A DNA stretch of 46,209 nucleotides from Methanobrevibacter sp. Lineage in GTDB: Archaea > Methanobacteriota > Methanobacteria > Methanobacteriales > Methanobacteriaceae. The position numbers and the translations under genes are program-made. Shown here piece by piece: positions 1 through 8,100 of this stretch. Position 1 is the stretch's first letter. Each line of letters begins with the position of its first letter. The stretch lies in the NCBI GenBank assembly GCA_016291275.1, contig JAEEWY010000001.1:1-46209 (forward strand), given 5' to 3'. Below the pieces are notes generated by a model. The model saw only the letters and a program-made list of their open reading frames with translations. It searched no databases and had not been told where the DNA came from.

Positions 1-925
1 CAATGAAATTGTCCTCTTCACTTTCATCCAAAACACCAATGGGTCTTGAAACAGGAGTCTTGATTCCATAGAAATGGTATTCTATATTTTCGAGATGGCA
101 ATTGTATTTTCTAAGGATTTCCAATTCCTTTCCAATAGAATCGACACCATGCCTTTCAGTGATATGGACTAGATTAGGTTGAACAGCAGCGAAGTAAATG
201 TCAGTTCCACCACTTGATTCCGGAGAAATGACCTTATTTGCACCAGCATGCTTTAATCTTTTAACGCTTTCCTTTTTGCTTGCCCTTGAAACAATCCATG
301 CATCCTTATACAATTCCCTTGTTGTAAGGACGATAAACAGATTATCAACATCGCTTCCAGTTGCAACTATCACTCCTAATGATTTGTCAATATTAAGTTT
401 TTTAAGGGTCTTGTCTTCGGTAGCATTTCCATTAAGCAAGATTACATTTTCGTTTTCTTCAATGTCCTCTAACTTTTCCTCATTTTTTTCGATAATGATT
501 ACTTTCTGGTTTCTTTTCATTAATTCTTCATAAACTGCAGTACCTACTCTTCCAAATCCACATAAAATATAGTGATTTTGCATGTCCGCTAATTTCCTTT
601 CCATAATTCTTCCACTCCTCATATCTTGCAGGTTTTGTGTAACTGAACTAATGATAAATGTAACGATATAAGCTAGAACTCCGACTCCTGAAAGCGCTAA
701 TGTGACAGAAAAGATCTTTTGCAATGGAGTTATAGGGGTAATGTCTCCATATCCCACTGTAGCAAGGGTTATTATGGTGTAATATATTGAATCGTATATG
801 TCCAATCCCATAATGTAAATGGACCCTAAAATCCCATATATTAATATTAAAACAATAATGAGCACTGCATAAATTCCTGTTCTGTCTCTTCTAGAGTAAT
901 TGTATATGATTTTTATGCCCTTCAT
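1..925 (-). CDS. Potassium channel with RCK/TrkA-N domain (C-terminus off window)
   Basis: This is a two-helix K+ channel subunit fused to a cytoplasmic RCK (TrkA-N) domain, which in this family gates the pore in response to nucleotides or ions. From the ATG at 925 the minus strand stays open to the window edge for about 308 codons, so the C-terminus is missing. A short basic N-terminus is followed by a first hydrophobic helix. The selectivity filter TVGYGD follows (bases near 745-765), and then a second helix. The soluble part begins with HYILCGFGRVG, a Rossmann GxGxxG loop, and continues in typical RCK fashion with GNATEDKTL and VSRASKKES. The gene is transcribed divergently from nnr. Family assignment is firm; ligand and ion are inferred. 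Confidence 0.9.
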   Translation of the reverse strand, partial: MKGIKIIYNYSRRDRTGIYAVLIIVLILIYGILGSIYIMGLDIYDSIYYTIITLATVGYGDITPITPLQKIFSVTLALSGVGVLAYIVTFIISSVTQNLQDMRSGRIMERKLADMQNHYILCGFGRVGTAVYEELMKRNQKVIIIEKNEEKLEDIEENENVILLNGNATEDKTLKKLNIDKSLGVIVATGSDVDNLFIVLTTRELYKDAWIVSRASKKESVKRLKHAGANKVISPESSGGTDIYFAAVQPNLVHITERHGVDSIGKELEILRKYNCHLENIEYHFYGIKTPVSRPIGVLDESEEDNFI

Positions 926-1099
926 AAGTAGTCCTCATTGGAATTCCAGTTTTTATTTTTTTAATAAAGTTCTATAATGATAATTTTTAGCATTTAAATT
1001 TTTTATAGCATTAAATTTTTTAGCATTGACTAATATTTTTCAATTATTGTCCTTATATTTAATTATTAGATTGATTATATAATATAATGTTTATGTAAT

Positions 1100-1135
1100 T
1101 TTTATTAGTTTACTGTATTTTATTAGTTTACTGTA
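1100..1135. repeat. Perfect 18-bp tandem duplication in the nnr upstream region
   Basis: Two identical adjacent copies of TTTTATTAGTTTACTGTA lie at 1100-1117 and 1118-1135. They sit in the 249-bp divergent spacer between the K+ channel and nnr, ending 39 bp before the nnr ATG. Copies this close to a start could be a duplicated operator or a recent slippage event; the sequence alone does not decide. The rest of the spacer is AT-rich and presumably holds both promoters. Confidence 0.85.
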
Positions 1136-1174
1136 ATTTAAAAAATTTTATTTTAAAATGATTAAGGTGAAACA

Positions 1175-2746
1175 ATGGATCCAATTGACATGATGACAAC
1201 AGACTATAATTGTGAGTATTTAGGGCTTTCTCGTTTGTGCTTGATGGAAAATGCAGGCAAATCAATATCTGATGAGGTAGCTACCCTTTCAACTTTCAAG
1301 TTTTCAAAGCCTGTTAAGATTATAATATTTACAGGCTCTGGAGGAAACGGTGGAGATGGCTTTGTAGCTGCAAGGCATCTATTGAATAGGGGATTTGAAG
1401 TTGCGGTATACTGCTTAAATGCACTAGAAGAGATTAAGTCTGATGATGCGCTTACTAACCTTGAAATTCTCCTGAATATGGGGCCAAGAGTTTCACGCTT
1501 GTCTGTAGATTTCATTAAGGATTCTAGTGATTTGGATAATCTTGATTTTGACTCAAATAGTGAATATATTGTGCTTGATTGTCTTCTTGGAACTGGAATC
1601 AAAGGTAAACTTAGAACAAAGGTTAGAAAAACTGTAGAATTGATCAATGAAATAAACGGTTTGAAAGTAGCTATTGATGTTCCTTCAGGTTTGGATCCAT
1701 TGACTGGAGAAATATCAGACATTGCAGTTGAAGCTGATTATACAGTAAGCTTTCATAAAATCAAGACTGGAGTTAAATTAGCCGGTGAGGAAAAGACCGG
1801 TGGTGTTATCACTTGTGATATTGGAATTCCTATTGAAGCTGAGCTATTTGTTGAAGGTGGAGACTTACTCAGATTAAAGAACAGGTCTAAAGACTCCCAT
1901 AAAGGCAATAACGGAAAGGTCTTGATTGTTGGAGGAAGCAAGGACTATTACGGTGCACCTGCAATTTCAGCTAAGGCAGCCATTGCAACAGGTGCAGATT
2001 TAACTTACATTTACACTCCTCAAAATGCAGCTCTTGCCATAAAGTCAATATCTGAAGACTTTATAGTTAAAGAGGCAAAAGGGGATTACTTGTCTTTAGA
2101 TGATTTAGATGACATTTTGGAACTTGCATCCCATGTTGATGCAGTGTTATTGGGACCTGGTTCAAGTCAAAATGAGGAAACAGGCAAACTATTCAATGTA
2201 TTGGCAATGAAGATTGACAAGCCATTGGTATTGGATGCGGATGCATTGAAACTAGTGGATTTAAGTCTTGTTTCCAAAAAGGAAGACTTGATTGTTACAC
2301 CTCATTTATCTGAATTCAAGTCATTCTTTAAGAACGTTTCAAAAGAGGATATGGATAATCTTGAAAAATTTGTCAAATTGGAAGACAAGGAGAATCTGGA
2401 CTTTAGAAAAGTCAACGATAAGATTGATGCCATTCATAAGATTACAAAAAGCATTGAAGGTTCCGTTATCTTGAAAGGAAAATATGATTTCATCTTCCAT
2501 AGAAATAGGTTGAAGATCAATAGAACAGGCAATCCTGGAATGACTGTAGGTGGAACTGGAGATGCATTGGCAGGAATTTGCTTAAGTTTGCTCTCTCAAG
2601 GATTAAGCAGTTTTGATGCGGCAATGCTCGCACCATACCTTAATGGAAAAGCTGGTGACTTGGCTTATGAAGCTCAAGGATATGGCTTTGGGGCACAGGA
2701 CTTGACACAGTATTTAGGTGCTGTTATGAATGGTTTAATTGAATAA
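1175..2746 (+). CDS. nnr: Bifunctional NAD(P)HX epimerase / ADP-dependent NAD(P)HX dehydratase
   Basis: The enzyme repairs hydrated NADH and NADPH in the cytoplasm: the N-terminal YjeF_N domain epimerises R- and S-NAD(P)HX, and the C-terminal YjeF_C domain dehydrates S-NAD(P)HX using ADP. At 523 residues it has the length of the fused archaeal and bacterial form. The epimerase nucleotide loop GSGGNGGDG lies at residues 54-62. The dehydratase loop NPGMTVGGTGDALAG lies at about 453-467. The start is supported by AAGGTGA a few bases before the ATG. The upstream region carries an 18-bp tandem repeat. Confidence 0.95.
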   Translation: MDPIDMMTTDYNCEYLGLSRLCLMENAGKSISDEVATLSTFKFSKPVKIIIFTGSGGNGGDGFVAARHLLNRGFEVAVYCLNALEEIKSDDALTNLEILLNMGPRVSRLSVDFIKDSSDLDNLDFDSNSEYIVLDCLLGTGIKGKLRTKVRKTVELINEINGLKVAIDVPSGLDPLTGEISDIAVEADYTVSFHKIKTGVKLAGEEKTGGVITCDIGIPIEAELFVEGGDLLRLKNRSKDSHKGNNGKVLIVGGSKDYYGAPAISAKAAIATGADLTYIYTPQNAALAIKSISEDFIVKEAKGDYLSLDDLDDILELASHVDAVLLGPGSSQNEETGKLFNVLAMKIDKPLVLDADALKLVDLSLVSKKEDLIVTPHLSEFKSFFKNVSKEDMDNLEKFVKLEDKENLDFRKVNDKIDAIHKITKSIEGSVILKGKYDFIFHRNRLKINRTGNPGMTVGGTGDALAGICLSLLSQGLSSFDAAMLAPYLNGKAGDLAYEAQGYGFGAQDLTQYLGAVMNGLIE

Positions 2747-2832
2747 TTAAATTAAATATTTTTTATTGAATGATTGGAATATTTGATTATTCCTTTTATT
2801 TTTTATTTTTTATTTTTTTATCAAGTGATCAA

Positions 2833-3540
2833 ATGACTGATTTAGTAAAAGCTATTTTTAGAAACAGAGCAAATCGATTCATTGCAGAAGTGGAAATTGA
2901 AGGAGAAATAGTCAAGGCTCACTTGCCGAATACAGGCAGATGCGAGGAGCTATTGATTGATGGTGTTAATGTTTACCTTAAGCCAAGCGATAATCCAAAC
3001 AGAAAGACAAAATATTCTCTTTATTTGATTGAAAACAATGGTGCACTTGTTGCTATGTATTCTCAACAGGCTAGCAAGATTGTCATTGATGCAATCTTGA
3101 AGGGAAAAGTCAAGGAATTATCAGGATACGATATTGTAGAATCTGAAAAGACTATTGGAAATTCAAGAATTGACATCTATTTGGCTAATTTGGATGATGA
3201 GGATAATCCATTTGATGAGACATATGTTGAAGTAAAATCAGTTACCTTAATAAAAGATGGTATTGCACAGTTTCCAGATGCCCCTACCGAAAGAGGTAGA
3301 AAACACTTGGAAGAGTTAATTTCACTTAAAAAAGACGGAATCAGGTCAGTTGTATTTTTCTTGATTGAGCATCCAAATGGAAACAGCTTCAGACCTAATT
3401 GGGAAAATGATCCGGAATTCTCCCATACTCTGAATAGGGCATACAATGAAGGTGTGGAAATTCTTGTCTACAAAACAGAAAACACTTTGGAAAAAATAGA
3501 ATTGGTTGGAAATTCATTAAACTTTAATTTAGAAAAATAA
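2833..3540 (+). CDS. sfsA: SfsA family DNA/RNA nuclease-like protein
   Basis: SfsA proteins (sugar fermentation stimulation protein A) bind DNA and have a PD-(D/E)XK nuclease fold; their cellular role in archaea is not settled. The 235-residue product shows RIDIYL followed by YVEVKSVTL, fitting the D...E-x-K metal site, and the SfsA segment FPDAPTERGRKHLEEL. I chose the ATG at 2833, which follows AAGTGAT and gives the usual SfsA beginning TDLVKAIFRNRANRF. The reading frame stays open to an ATG at 2770, but that adds 21 hydrophobic residues not expected in the family. The gene lies 86 bp after nnr on the same strand and may be co-transcribed. Confidence 0.9.
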   Translation: MTDLVKAIFRNRANRFIAEVEIEGEIVKAHLPNTGRCEELLIDGVNVYLKPSDNPNRKTKYSLYLIENNGALVAMYSQQASKIVIDAILKGKVKELSGYDIVESEKTIGNSRIDIYLANLDDEDNPFDETYVEVKSVTLIKDGIAQFPDAPTERGRKHLEELISLKKDGIRSVVFFLIEHPNGNSFRPNWENDPEFSHTLNRAYNEGVEILVYKTENTLEKIELVGNSLNFNLEK

Positions 3541-3624
3541 ACTTAATTTGAAAAAGTTTTTGATGTAAAAACGACTAATTTTGCTTAAAATTTAAAAATA
3601 ACGAAAAATAGTTTAATAAAAAGT

Positions 3625-3704
3625 GAGAATAATATGCAAAGGTTTAATTTTTAAAAAAAACATATGTAAAGGGGGTGATATGTAATTGAGTACATATTAT
3701 TCTC
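3625..3704. repeat. 12-bp perfect inverted repeat enclosing an SD site and small-ORF start
   Basis: GAGAATAATATG at 3625-3636 and CATATTATTCTC at 3693-3704 are exact reverse complements separated by 56 nt. The loop contains a strong Shine-Dalgarno-like GGGGGTGAT (3671-3679), itself flanked by a 5-bp CATAT/ATATG pair. The right arm overlaps the first codons of a possible small ORF. If transcribed, the long stem would bring the ribosome-binding site into a hairpin loop. Confidence 0.7.
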
Positions 3705-3811
3705 GGATTACTATTTATTTTTTCATATTTATAAAGTTTTTGCATATTTTTCTGATTTTCAATTGTTTAATCTCAATTAAAAAACTTATAGGTTATTCAT
3801 TATTTAACTAA
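3686..3811 (+). CDS. Possible 41-codon membrane miniprotein with TTG start
   Basis: This small ORF lies in the 391-bp convergent spacer between sfsA and argG. A TTG at 3686 follows GGTGAT (3674-3679) with 6-nt spacing, which is excellent by the standards of this genome. The frame runs 41 codons to TAA. The peptide starts MSTYYSRITIYFFIFIKF and is almost wholly hydrophobic and aromatic, with a few lysines near the C-terminus, so it could be a single-span membrane peptide. AT-rich DNA encodes hydrophobic peptides by chance, so the SD is the main evidence. An ATG at 3680 is immediately closed by TAA. I do not recognise a family. Confidence 0.4.
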   Translation: MSTYYSRITIYFFIFIKFLHIFLIFNCLISIKKLIGYSLFN

Positions 3812-3915
3812 TTTATTAAATTTATTTTAAGTTTTTGAAAAAATTGTATATATTTGTTTATAAATAAAAAATATAACTTTCATAAGTTAAGTATTAAAAT
3901 TGAAAAAAAAGAAAA

Positions 3916-3941
3916 AAATAGATAAAATCAATTATCTATTT
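3916..3941 (-). terminator. Hairpin plus T-tract terminator overlapping the argG stop codon
   Basis: AAATAGATAA (3916-3925) and TTATCTATTT (3932-3941) form a perfect 10-bp stem with a 6-nt loop. The argG stop codon (3932-3934) lies inside the stem. Read on the minus strand, the hairpin is followed by a T-rich run interrupted by one C (about 3918 down to 3903). This resembles a bacterial-type intrinsic terminator; in archaea the T-tract alone may suffice. Confidence 0.7.
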
Positions 3942-5107
3942 AATTTTTGATAGTTAGCAGCTTGGAGACCGTGGTACTTGATCATACCTTCGATTTCTCT
4001 TTGGTCGGTTTCCTTATCTTCAAAGGTGATTTGTTCAATGCTGTGTAAGCTGAAAGGTGATTTTCTGCTTAATGGCTGAATGGAACCTTTGAATAATTTC
4101 ATTACAACTTCTCCGCTAACTCTTCTTTGCATATGGTCGAAAGCTTGGTCGAGGTCTTCTCTTAAAGGCTCTTGCCATAATGCTTCGTAAACTAAATCAG
4201 CATATAATGTGCTCATGTAATCTGCAAATCTTAATTCATCTACAGTCAATACCAATTGCTCTAAAGCCTTGTGAGCAGCAATCAATAATTTAGCACCTGG
4301 AACCTCATAGGTTTCTCTACTTTTAAGACCAATCATTCTGTTTTCGATGATGTCAACTCTACCTACACCGTTTTCACCAGCGATTTCATTTGCCTTGTTG
4401 ATTAAGTCTACAAGTCCCATCATTTCTCCGTTGATAGCTACAGGAACTCCTTCCTCAAATTCAATGCTTACTTTGGTAGGGGTGTCTTTAGCGTCTTCAG
4501 CAGATTTGGTCCATTCATAGATTTCTTCAGGTGGCTCATTTGCAGGGTCTTCAAGCACATCCCCTTCAATAGCTCTTCCCCAAAGGTTTTCATCAATACT
4601 GTAGATTTTATCATAGGATAAGTTTAATCCATGCTCTTTTGCATAAGCAACTTCTTCAGTTCTTGTCAAGTTCATTTCTCTGATTGGAGCAATGATCTTA
4701 AAGTCAGACATGGACCTGATGATAGCTTCAAATCTGAATTGGTCATTTCCTTTACCGGTACATCCGTGTGCGATTGCAGTTGCGCCTTCTTTTTCTGCAA
4801 TTTCAATGATTTTCATTGCGATTAAAGGTCTTGCAAGTGCAGTGCTTAATGGGTATCCTTCGTATTCTGCATTTGCCTTGATTCCTCTTGCAATGTATTC
4901 ATTAGCAAATTCGTCTTTAGCGTCAATAATGTAGTGTTTACCGGTATTGATCTTGTCTGCAGAATTTTGGGATTTTTGCAATTCTTCAGCAGGTTGTCCA
5001 ACATCAACACATGCAGTCACTACTTCGTAATTATATTCTTCTTCCAATAATTTAACACATACAGTGGTGTCTAATCCTCCACTGAATGCAAGAACGACTT
5101 TTTCCAT
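3932..5107 (-). CDS. argG: Argininosuccinate synthase
   Basis: Catalyses ATP-dependent joining of citrulline and aspartate to argininosuccinate in arginine biosynthesis. The 391-residue length is normal for the family. The N-terminus carries the PP-loop motif [10 protein letters not shown] at about residues 7-16; later segments such as [15 protein letters not shown] and [14 protein letters not shown] are diagnostic. The start follows AAGTGATAAT on the minus strand. The gene is a single transcription unit divergent from the aspartoacylase-like gene. Its stop codon is buried in a terminator hairpin. Confidence 0.97.
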   Translation of the reverse strand: MEKVVLAFSGGLDTTVCVKLLEEEYNYEVVTACVDVGQPAEELQKSQNSADKINTGKHYIIDAKDEFANEYIARGIKANAEYEGYPLSTALARPLIAMKIIEIAEKEGATAIAHGCTGKGNDQFRFEAIIRSMSDFKIIAPIREMNLTRTEEVAYAKEHGLNLSYDKIYSIDENLWGRAIEGDVLEDPANEPPEEIYEWTKSAEDAKDTPTKVSIEFEEGVPVAINGEMMGLVDLINKANEIAGENGVGRVDIIENRMIGLKSRETYEVPGAKLLIAAHKALEQLVLTVDELRFADYMSTLYADLVYEALWQEPLREDLDQAFDHMQRRVSGEVVMKLFKGSIQPLSRKSPFSLHSIEQITFEDKETDQREIEGMIKYHGLQAANYQKLNR

Positions 5108-5329
5108 ATTATCACTTTTTATTTAGTAAATTAATTGATTTTAATTTTTAAATTTCATAATTAATATGCAATCATTATAATTTAAGTTTAAATTATACTT
5201 TAACTTTTGTTTTTTATAATATATAGTTTTTAAGTTTAAATAAAATAAAAAATAAATAAATTATTGATTTAGACTACTTATTTTTCCAGAATAAGAAACT
5301 TATTTTTTAAGGCAATTTAAGGCGATTTT

Positions 5330-6079
5330 ATGAATGATTTAAATAGAAACAATTTGGAATTGGAGATTATTTCTTCTGAAAGCGGAGGATTCATTTCTGC
5401 AAATAGGAACATCTTCAACAGCATAGGATTATCCGATAATTCCAAATTCATTTTAAATCAAGCTATTAAGGGAACTCCTATGCTTAAGATTGGAGATGGA
5501 TCTGCTAAAGTCATGCTTGTTGCAGGAGTTCATGGAAATGAATTAGCACCGCAAATCGCCGCTTTGAATCTAATTGAGCATATTTGTGATTTGGATTTAA
5601 ATGGAAAGCTTAATGGTACAGTTTATGCCATTCCATTTGCATCTCCAAAGAGCACTATGGAAAATTCAAGGTATCTTGATGGAGTTGACTTAAACAGGTC
5701 TGCTCATTTGCCTCATACCGTTACAAATATCATTCTAAAAAAGGCTAAGGATTTGGAAGTTTCAGCTATAGGTGATTTCCATTCATCTGCACCTAATTCC
5801 AATCCCGGAAAAGAGGGAATCTTTTGCACAAAAGTTCCTTGCTCCAAAAGCTATTTCATAGCAGTACATATTTCCGAAAAAGTAGGCTCTGAAAAGATAT
5901 TGTATCCAAGTGCAGGTGTTCCATTTAAGGGTGCTCTTGAAGATGAGGCAAATCTGATTCAGATTCCAGCTGTAACCTGTGAGGTCTTATCAGCTATTGG
6001 CTATTCAAATGAGAAAATCTGCCAAAGATCCTACTTGCAGATGAAAGCATTTTTAGAATACTTCGGTATAATCGAGTAA
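5330..6079 (+). CDS. Succinylglutamate desuccinylase/aspartoacylase family zinc hydrolase
   Basis: A carboxypeptidase-like zinc amidohydrolase of the AstE/AspA family that probably cleaves an N-acyl group from an amino-acid derivative. The 249 residues contain the zinc-binding GVHGNELAP (H68, E71), the substrate loop VDLNRS near 119-124, a third zinc ligand in GDFHSS (H151), and a candidate catalytic glutamate in TCEVLS (E218). No signal peptide or membrane helix is visible. The natural substrate cannot be read from the sequence. The divergent argG neighbour hints at amino-acid metabolism only weakly. Confidence 0.85.
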   Translation: MNDLNRNNLELEIISSESGGFISANRNIFNSIGLSDNSKFILNQAIKGTPMLKIGDGSAKVMLVAGVHGNELAPQIAALNLIEHICDLDLNGKLNGTVYAIPFASPKSTMENSRYLDGVDLNRSAHLPHTVTNIILKKAKDLEVSAIGDFHSSAPNSNPGKEGIFCTKVPCSKSYFIAVHISEKVGSEKILYPSAGVPFKGALEDEANLIQIPAVTCEVLSAIGYSNEKICQRSYLQMKAFLEYFGIIE

Positions 6080-6235
6080 TTCATTTGATTGTTTTTTATA
6101 TTTCTTTATTTTTCATTATTTTTTCCTAATTTTTAATTTAATTTTTATTCTTTTTTATATGGTAAACTATTTCTAATTATTACTTCTCAAATGCTCTCAT
6201 TTAGTTTATATTAGCTTAAAATCAAATATTTAATA

Positions 6236-6267
6236 AACATACTTGCAGGGAGTGTTGTAAGTATGTT
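6236..6267 (+). promoter_or_regulatory. 12-bp hairpin just upstream of the YdjM-like gene
   Basis: AACATACTTGCA (6236-6247) and TGTAAGTATGTT (6256-6267) pair over 12 positions with one G-U wobble and an 8-nt loop, GGGAGTGT. The hairpin ends about 22 nt before the proposed ATT start and about 10 nt before its GGGTGT ribosome-binding site. It is not followed by a T-run, so it is more likely a control element or operator dyad than a terminator of the preceding gene. Confidence 0.5.
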
Positions 6268-6289
6268 AATTTAAATAGGGTGTGTTAGT

Positions 6290-7018
6290 ATTTCCTCTTA
6301 TAAAGGCCATACGATATTTGCATTTATTCTTTCTCTATTCATGTTTTATGATCCTTTGGCTATTGCATTAGCGGTAATCTCAGCAAATATTCCAGACTTT
6401 GACCATGAGTTCAAAAGAAACCATGTTATCACAATCATAGCTCTTGGAGCATTGGTTTCATGTTTTTTGTATTTTCTGGGATTGCCTTATTATTTAGGCC
6501 TTGTGATCATTTTGCTTGGAGGCATATTCCTGGTTTCAAGCCATAGAGGCTTTACCCATTCTATTTTAGGTGCAGTTTTAATAACTCTTTTCTTGTCATT
6601 ATTCTTGTTTTTTGGAATGGGATTGTCTTCATATAACCTTGATTTTAACAATTCAAGAAACCTTATGATATTGTTGATATTGATTATTGCATTGGCATTG
6701 CTGTTTCTTAATAAAAAGCTTTCTCCTGTATTTTTAGTGGCAATTGCGGTTTTGGTGGTATCAGTTAATTTGGGATTCATTCCTCCATTAAATATTAATT
6801 TGACATTGCTTGCATTTTCAATATTTTTTGGATTATGCACTCATATCGTATTGGACTCTTTCACTCCTTCTGGAGTAAATGCATTCAGTCCATTTAGAGA
6901 TAAGGAATACCATAAGAAATTTGGTGTTTTATTGTTTATGATTTTAATGGGGATGTTTATTTTACTCTTTCCTAACAAGTTATTTTTTTACCTAAATTTT
7001 TTATCACTTTTTCACTGA
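6290..7018 (+). CDS. YdjM/DUF457 family membrane-bound metal-dependent hydrolase
   Basis: A polytopic membrane protein of the YdjM (LexA-regulated in bacteria) metal-dependent hydrolase family; substrate unknown. Conserved metal-site motifs are YKGHT at the N-terminus, NIPDFDHE, SSHRGFTHS and THIVLDSFTPSGVNAFSPF, set among about six hydrophobic helices. The first ATG in frame is at 6341, but starting there would remove the conserved YKGH histidine. The frame is open upstream only to 6275, with no ATG, GTG or TTG in it. An ATT at 6290, 6 nt after GGGTGT, gives a 242-residue product and is my preferred start. The exact start remains uncertain. Confidence 0.8.
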   Translation: MSSYKGHTIFAFILSLFMFYDPLAIALAVISANIPDFDHEFKRNHVITIIALGALVSCFLYFLGLPYYLGLVIILLGGIFLVSSHRGFTHSILGAVLITLFLSLFLFFGMGLSSYNLDFNNSRNLMILLILIIALALLFLNKKLSPVFLVAIAVLVVSVNLGFIPPLNINLTLLAFSIFFGLCTHIVLDSFTPSGVNAFSPFRDKEYHKKFGVLLFMILMGMFILLFPNKLFFYLNFLSLFH

Positions 7019-7388
7019 TTTTTTTAAAAAATCTATTATGAATTTTCACTTATTTTTTAATATTTTTTTTATACTTAGTATTACTATCTCTGTTTATCAT
7101 CGAATTTTCATGAAAATTATAAAAAGATTTATAATAAATAATCATGATAAATAATAGTATTTATAATATAATAAAAAAATTAATTTTTTTACTATCATTA
7201 TATATAATTTATATGGTGCTTTTATTGCATATTTTTCTGCGCAGGATTTTGTCATAAAAGTGTCATGAATATTTATGATAATTTATCATGATTTGTTATG
7301 ATTTGTTAAAAAATTTTAACTAATTTTCTACAAATTTTGGCCTTATCGTAAATATTGTTATAATTTAAAACATTATGGGGTTATTTTA
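7019..7388 (+). promoter_or_regulatory. Upstream region of the ehb operon with 13-bp inverted repeat
   Basis: This 370-bp gene-free stretch opens with the palindrome GATTTTTT/AAAAAATC (about 7019-7035), a likely terminator for the previous gene. AATCATGATAAAT (7140-7152) and ATTTATCATGATT (7281-7293) are perfect reverse complements. A TATA-like TTATATATAA (7198-7207) lies between them, and further TTATGATT-like half-sites follow at about 7270-7305. A second TATA-like GTTATAATTT lies at 7358-7367, close to the ehbA start. The dyads could be sites for a repressor or activator of the Ehb genes. Promoter positions are inferred. Confidence 0.5.
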
Positions 7389-7703
7389 ATGTTTTTAAGT
7401 AGAATTTATTATGCGATTGCTTATTTAGTGGTTCTTATTTTAGAGATTATCAAATCTACAATAGATATGGCTTTAAGAGTCTTCAAGACTGATGGATTTG
7501 AGCCTATTGTGATTGATATTGATACTGAACTTAAAAGACCAATATCCCAAACAATTTTGGCCAACAGCATTACCTTGACTCCTGGAACATTGTCTGTGGA
7601 CTTGGATAGTGAAAATCAAGTCATAAAGGTTGCAGTTATTGCTCCAAGAGACGTTAAGGACATTATTCCATTTGAACCTTATATCAAGGGAATGCTAGAA
7701 TAA
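7389..7703 (+). CDS. ehbA: Energy-converting hydrogenase B subunit A (MnhE-like)
   Basis: A small membrane subunit of the Ehb complex, related to MnhE/MrpE of Na+/H+ antiporters. The 104 residues begin with a hydrophobic helix (about 5-25). A soluble domain follows, containing LANSITLTPGTLSVDLD, the hallmark of the MnhE family. The start follows GGGGTTAT. It is separated from ehbB by about 130 bp, and that spacer holds an 11-bp inverted repeat (7713-7723 with 7749-7759). EhbA may therefore be expressed at a level different from the rest. It opens the cluster in the order known from Methanothermobacter. Confidence 0.88.
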   Translation: MFLSRIYYAIAYLVVLILEIIKSTIDMALRVFKTDGFEPIVIDIDTELKRPISQTILANSITLTPGTLSVDLDSENQVIKVAVIAPRDVKDIIPFEPYIKGMLE

Positions 7704-7839
7704 TTTCTAAAAATCATTTTAAATTCATTTTAAAAATTGGTTTTGATTTTTAAAATGATAAAAAAATGATAAAAATAAGCGATTTAATTTTCAAATTTAT
7801 GTTTATTGTGTAAATTTATAATCATAGAATGTGATGATA

Positions 7840-8100
7840 ATGGATATTTTATTGATTTCTGAGTGTTTTTTAATAGTTGCATTGATTGTATTTCTAATTG
7901 CAACATTGAGGATTATTACATATAAATCTACATCTATGGGACTTATAGGTACTTCTTCATTCACTTTAGCACTTACTTTGCTACTTATAACAGTCGGTAC
8001 AATATATAATATCGGATTTTTCAAGGATATTGCTTTAGCATTGCTTCTATTAGGCATTGTTGGAACAATAGCTTATGCAGCAGTTATGAGGAGGGCATAA
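7840..8100 (+). CDS. ehbB: Energy-converting hydrogenase B subunit B (MnhF-like)
   Basis: A short integral membrane protein of 86 residues with three hydrophobic helices, matching the position and size of EhbB, an MrpF/MnhF-type subunit. I chose the ATG at 7840 because GTGATGAT lies just before it; an ATG at 7831 would overlap that ribosome-binding site. The TAA stop directly abuts the ehbC start. It is thought to help form the ion-translocating membrane arm. Assignment rests on hydrophobic profile and gene order. Confidence 0.82.
   Translation: MDILLISECFLIVALIVFLIATLRIITYKSTSMGLIGTSSFTLALTLLLITVGTIYNIGFFKDIALALLLLGIVGTIAYAAVMRRA

Noticed and set aside
198..533. Open frame of 111 codons on the plus strand
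   Set aside because: It lies antisense to the K+ channel gene, whose minus-strand frame has clear channel and RCK motifs. The plus-strand peptide is low-complexity Ser/Leu/Phe.
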